DNA of 60,953 bases from assembly GCA_934667475.1 (NCBI GenBank), contig CAKUMB010000011.1, positions 1 to 60,953 of the forward strand, given 5' to 3'. A model generated the notes under the pieces. It was not told where the DNA came from and ran no database searches. It saw only the letters and a program-made list of their open reading frames with translations. A program made the position numbers and the translations under genes. The DNA is from an uncultured Muribaculaceae bacterium (lineage in GTDB: Bacteria; Bacteroidota; Bacteroidia; Bacteroidales; Muribaculaceae). Positions 57,529-60,953 of this stretch are shown in pieces; the stretch's first letter is position 1, and every line of letters starts with the position of its first letter.

Positions 57529-59481
57529 ATGTTAAAGATAAAGCGGCTATACTTATTCATACTGCAAACGTTCTTGCCTTTGTTCATGATGACGTTTTTC
57601 ATCTGCCTCTTTATCGTCATGATGCAATTCCTGTGGAAATACATCGACGAGCTTGTGGGCAAGGGTCTTGCTGTGAGTGTGATAGGCGAACTGTTCTTTT
57701 ACGCGGCACTCACTATGATTCCGTTGGCGCTGCCGCTTGCCATTCTGCTGGCTTCGCTTATGACGTTTGGCAACCTCGGCGAGCACTTCGAGCTGACGGC
57801 CATGAAGGCCTCGGGCGTATCGCTCATCAGGGTCATGAAGCCGCTCATCGTGTTTATAACGCTTATTGCCATAGGGGCGTTCTTTTTTCAAAATGACGTG
57901 TTGCCAAAAGCGCAGGTCAAGATGTGGACGCTGCTTTTCTCAATGCGCCAAAAGTCGCCGACTCTCGACATTCCTGAGGGGGCAATCTACAGCCAGATTC
58001 CCGGATACAACCTGTATGTGAAGCACAAGAATCCGAAAAACGACATGCTATATAATCTGCTCATCTACGATGTGTCGTCGGGGCAGAACTATCCGCGCAT
58101 CGTGGCTGCCGACTCTGGCAGCTTGAGCATGACCAAGGACAAAACGCACCTTGTGCTAAAGTTGTACAAGGGCGACTGGTATGAGGATGTGGCCGTAGGG
58201 TCGAATGCCTCTGTAGGCACCAATATGTACAGGCGCGAGGCTTTCGACACCAAGGACATCTTTATCCCATACGATGCCAACTTCACACGCATGGACGACC
58301 AGACCATGAAGTCGCAATACATTGGCAAAAACATATCGGAGCTCAACCACACCATCGATTCGGTGTCGCGCCACGTCGATTCGGTGGGCAACGATATTGC
58401 CATGCAGATGAAGGTGCTGCCCGTGGTAGGTATGCCGTCGGTCACAACTGAGATAAAGGACGACACTTGCCGCGTGGAGGTGCCTGTTCGCCAGGTGGCT
58501 CTTGCCCGGCCCATCGACTTTGATTCGCTGTGCAGCGCCCTGTCGGTGCCCGACCGTTTGTCGCTCGTCTCCGAGGCTTTGAGCCGCGCGTCGATGGCCA
58601 AGCAAGACAATGAGTTCCGCAGTTATTCAATGACCGAGGACAAATTCACCATACGTCGGCATCAAATCGAATTGCAAAAGAAGTTCACCCTGTCGCTTGC
58701 GTGCCTCATATTCTTCTTTATCGGTGCGCCGCTCGGCGCCATTATCCGCAAGGGAGGTCTGGGCACGCCTATTGTGATATCGGTGCTGCTGTTCATTGTG
58801 TACTACATCATCGACAACATGGGCTACAAGTTGGCGCGCGACGGTCGCTGGGAGGTGTGGCATGGCATTTGGCTAAGTTCGGCTGTGCTGCTGCCTTTGG
58901 GCATATTCCTTACATACAAGGCCGTCAACGATTCGGCTGTACTCAATGTCGACGCCTACCGCAACTTCTTCCGCCGCCTTGCCGGCATGCACCAGGTGCG
59001 CAAGCTCGCCCTCAAAGAGGTTGTCATCGAAGAGGTGGATACTCCAGTTGCCGTCCGGCAGCTGCAAGAGTTGCACGACACCGCTTCGGCATTCCTGCGC
59101 CGCTATCCGCACCGCATGAGTTTCATCCGTTACTGGATGTATGGCTACGACAAAAAAGCACTGCGCAGCTTGTCGGCACAAATCGATGGTGTGGTTGACT
59201 ATTTGTCGAACTCGCGCAGCCAGCTTGTCATCAACAAGGCCATGGACTTCCCCGTGGTGCGTCAGCTGCTCATATATCATCCCACCAACTATCCCAAGCT
59301 TGGTGCGGTGTTGGCGGCATTGCTGCCAGTGTCGTTGCCTGTCTACCTTGTAGCCCTCAAGCACCTGTCCAATCTGAAATATGACGTGAACCTCACTTGC
59401 AAGGTGTGCGATGAGCTGCTGGCCATGCTGCAAGGCGACGGCGACGGTGCAAGCCTGGCAGCGGAATCAGAAAATGATTAA
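57529..59481 (+). CDS. LptF/LptG family permease
   Basis: A 650-residue inner-membrane permease of the lipopolysaccharide export ABC transporter. Three N-terminal helices occur (RLYLFILQTFLPLFMMTFFI onward, then the coupling segment ELTAMKASGVSLIRVMKPLI). A periplasmic jelly-roll spans about 120-380, followed by three more helices (LACLIFFFIGAPLGAIIRKG, PIVISVLLFIVYYIIDNMG, WLSSAVLLPLGIFLTYKAV). About 170 further residues follow, mostly helical, with another hydrophobic segment (GAVLAALLPVSLPVYLVALK). E. coli LptF and LptG are near 360, so the extension is notable. ribBA follows 26 bases later. Confidence 0.88.
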   Translation: MLKIKRLYLFILQTFLPLFMMTFFICLFIVMMQFLWKYIDELVGKGLAVSVIGELFFYAALTMIPLALPLAILLASLMTFGNLGEHFELTAMKASGVSLIRVMKPLIVFITLIAIGAFFFQNDVLPKAQVKMWTLLFSMRQKSPTLDIPEGAIYSQIPGYNLYVKHKNPKNDMLYNLLIYDVSSGQNYPRIVAADSGSLSMTKDKTHLVLKLYKGDWYEDVAVGSNASVGTNMYRREAFDTKDIFIPYDANFTRMDDQTMKSQYIGKNISELNHTIDSVSRHVDSVGNDIAMQMKVLPVVGMPSVTTEIKDDTCRVEVPVRQVALARPIDFDSLCSALSVPDRLSLVSEALSRASMAKQDNEFRSYSMTEDKFTIRRHQIELQKKFTLSLACLIFFFIGAPLGAIIRKGGLGTPIVISVLLFIVYYIIDNMGYKLARDGRWEVWHGIWLSSAVLLPLGIFLTYKAVNDSAVLNVDAYRNFFRRLAGMHQVRKLALKEVVIEEVDTPVAVRQLQELHDTASAFLRRYPHRMSFIRYWMYGYDKKALRSLSAQIDGVVDYLSNSRSQLVINKAMDFPVVRQLLIYHPTNYPKLGAVLAALLPVSLPVYLVALKHLSNLKYDVNLTCKVCDELLAMLQGDGDGASLAAESEND

Positions 59482-59507
59482 ATCACATATTATATAATAA
59501 AGAAATT

Positions 59508-60731
59508 ATGAGCGAATACGATAAAATACAACTCAACACTATCGAGGAGGCCATTCAGTCGATGAAGAATGGCGAGTTTGTGATAGTGGTCGACGACGAG
59601 GACCGCGAAAATGAGGGCGACTTCATCATTGCGGCCGAGAAAATCACCGAAGAGAAGGTGAATTTCATGCTTCGCGAGGGCAGGGGAGTGCTGTGCGCTC
59701 CACTCACCACGCAGCGTTGCCACGAACTGGACTTGAACATGCAGGTCGAGGACAACACTTCAATGCTAGGTACTCCGTTCACCGTGACAGTGGATATGCT
59801 CAAGGGCTGCACCACTGGCGTGTCGATGCACGACCGCGCCGTTACAATTCGCGCGTTGGCCGATCCGGCCACCAAGCCATCCGACCTTGGCCGCCCTGGT
59901 CACGTCAATCCGCTTCGGGCGCAAGACAAGGGGGTGCTCACGCGTGCCGGCCACACTGAGGCGTCTATCGACCTCACCCGCCTTGCCGGCCTGTACCCGG
60001 CAGCCGCTTTAATCGAGATAATCAACCCCGATGGCACCATGGCTCGCCTGCCGCAGCTCAAGAGGGTGTCTGAGAAATTCAATATTCCCATCATTTCAAT
60101 CAAAGACCTCATTGCCTACCGCCTGCGCACCGAGCGCATAGTGGAAGTGGGCGAGGAGGTCGACCTGCCCACTGAATACGGTCATTTCCGCCTAATTCCG
60201 TTCAAGCAGCTCAACAATGGTTTGGAGCACGTGGCGCTAATCAAAGGCGAGTGGACTCCCGACGAGTCTATCCTGGTCAGGGTGCATTCATCATGCGTCA
60301 CTGGCGACATATTTGGCTCGCTGCGGTGTGAGTGTGGCGACCAGCTGCACATGGCTATGCGTATGATTGAGAAGGACGGCAAGGGAGTGCTTGTGTATAT
60401 GAACCAGGAAGGCCGTGGCATAGGCCTGATGAACAAAATCCGAGCCTACAAACTTCAGGAAAACGGATACGACACGGTTGATGCCAATGTGCACCTTGGC
60501 TTTAAGCCCGACGAACGCGACTATGGGGTGGGGGCTAACATCCTTCGCATTCTTGGCGTGAAGAAGATGCGCCTCATGACCAACAATCCCGTTAAGCGCG
60601 TAGGGCTCGAAAGCTATGGACTCGAAGTGGTGGAGAATGTACCCATCGAAATTGAGCCGAATAAATACAACAAATTCTATATGCACACTAAAAAAGTGCG
60701 CATGGGGCACGATTTGCACAAGGTGGACTGA
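59508..60731 (+). CDS. ribBA: Bifunctional DHBP synthase/GTP cyclohydrolase II
   Basis: A 407-residue fusion covering both entry steps of riboflavin synthesis. Residues 1-205 are RibB: VDDEDRENEGDFI with the acidic metal site, then LTRAGHTEASIDLTRLAGL. Residues about 210-407 are RibA with the zinc cysteines in HSSCVTGDIFGSLRCECGDQ and the active-site NQEGRGIGL. It shares a transcript with the LPS permease. The 26-base gap is too short for an FMN riboswitch, so control must come from elsewhere. Confidence 0.96.
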   Translation: MSEYDKIQLNTIEEAIQSMKNGEFVIVVDDEDRENEGDFIIAAEKITEEKVNFMLREGRGVLCAPLTTQRCHELDLNMQVEDNTSMLGTPFTVTVDMLKGCTTGVSMHDRAVTIRALADPATKPSDLGRPGHVNPLRAQDKGVLTRAGHTEASIDLTRLAGLYPAAALIEIINPDGTMARLPQLKRVSEKFNIPIISIKDLIAYRLRTERIVEVGEEVDLPTEYGHFRLIPFKQLNNGLEHVALIKGEWTPDESILVRVHSSCVTGDIFGSLRCECGDQLHMAMRMIEKDGKGVLVYMNQEGRGIGLMNKIRAYKLQENGYDTVDANVHLGFKPDERDYGVGANILRILGVKKMRLMTNNPVKRVGLESYGLEVVENVPIEIEPNKYNKFYMHTKKVRMGHDLHKVD

Positions 60732-60765
60732 CACCGTAATCTGAATTTGATACACTCTCTATATT

Positions 60766-60803
60766 AGGTCGGTCTTGCATAGGCAAGGCCGACCTTGTTT
60801 TTT
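60766..60803 (+). terminator. Terminator of ribBA
   Basis: A 13-bp stem AGGTCGGTCTTGC / GCAAGGCCGACCT (60766-60795, one G-U pair) with a 4-base loop and a TTTTTT tail. Confidence 0.9.
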
Positions 60804-60894
60804 GTGAGAAAAAAGTTGAAATCGCTAAATAGCTGATTTTGTGCCGTTCGCATGCAATAGCTAAAAAACGCGTGCAAAAAAACTTCGTGAAAAG

Positions 60895-60925
60895 TTTGCG
60901 GGTTCGGGAAAAAGCCGTACCTTTG
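60895..60925 (+). promoter_or_regulatory. Strong outward promoter at the right edge
   Basis: TTTG (60895-60898), exactly 19 bp, TACCTTTG (60918-60925). It lies in a run of A-tracts like those ahead of rRNA, tRNA or other highly expressed Bacteroidetes genes. Its gene lies beyond the window. Confidence 0.75.
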
Positions 60926-60953
60926 CAACGCTTTTGGAAACGAGGGCATGAGA

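Noticed and set aside
59482..59507. FMN riboswitch ahead of ribBA
   Set aside because: The gap to the upstream gene is 26 bases, too short for the aptamer.
1..60953. CRISPR array, prophage, tRNA or rRNA genes
   Set aside because: No regularly spaced repeats, no phage structural genes, and no cloverleaf or rRNA signatures were found in the gaps.

Overview
The window is a chromosomal stretch of a Bacteroidales bacterium. The signs are promoters of the Bacteroidetes form (TTTG, 19-20 bp, TAnnTTTG), short primary sigma factors starting MRQLKI, C-terminal tails resembling type IX secretion signals, DUF5686 and DUF4465 proteins, and a GC-rich coding style. A Muribaculaceae-like gut lineage is my guess, not something the sequence proves. 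Gene density is high. I see no prophage, CRISPR array, complete insertion sequence, rRNA or tRNA gene.

Layout. 1-5.5 kb: HU/SPOR envelope protein, TPR protein, MscS channel and a large secreted protein. 5.7-9.7 kb: a candidate structured RNA, then overlapping recJ and recQ. 9.8-17.9 kb: lipoprotein, secreted protein, ECF sigma factor, tig, clpP-clpX, WYL regulator, DEDDh exonuclease and a DUF3332 protein. 18-21.4 kb: MltF-like transglycosylase, purM, cdsA. 21.6-24.5 kb: three tandem primary-type sigma factor genes. 24.6-35 kb: phosphoethanolamine transferase with an overlapping beta-barrel gene, split chromate transporter, folC, ridA, BrkB-type membrane protein, DUF5686 protein, CYTH phosphatase. 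35-44 kb: rlmD, ppdK, AlbA_2 protein, histidine acid phosphatase, small TPR protein, DUF4465 lipoprotein, murI. 43.8-44.05 kb: an orphan minus-strand transcription unit that looks like a small RNA. 44.1-50.8 kb: a seven-gene dTDP-amino-sugar and O-acetylation operon. 51.7-54.7 kb: rplM-rpsI-rpsB-tsf. 55-57.3 kb: pta-ackA. 57.5-60.7 kb: LptF/G permease and ribBA. A strong outward promoter lies at the right edge.

How the parts fit. Most of the window is housekeeping: translation, protein quality control, acetate overflow, purine, folate and riboflavin synthesis, and peptidoglycan and phospholipid supply. The accessory signal is in the envelope: lipid modification, surface glycan building and acetylation, and export proteins. 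The most unusual parts are regulatory: the triplicated primary-type sigma factor, the orphan small RNA whose sequence is antisense to start-codon-like leaders, and the structured RNA candidate ahead of recJ.

Several starts were moved from the longest reading frame because the promoter -7 box overlaps the longer start (genes at 228, 26329, 30511, 56253). Non-ATG starts are used by cdsA and rplM (GTG) and by rlmD and the MBOAT gene (TTG).
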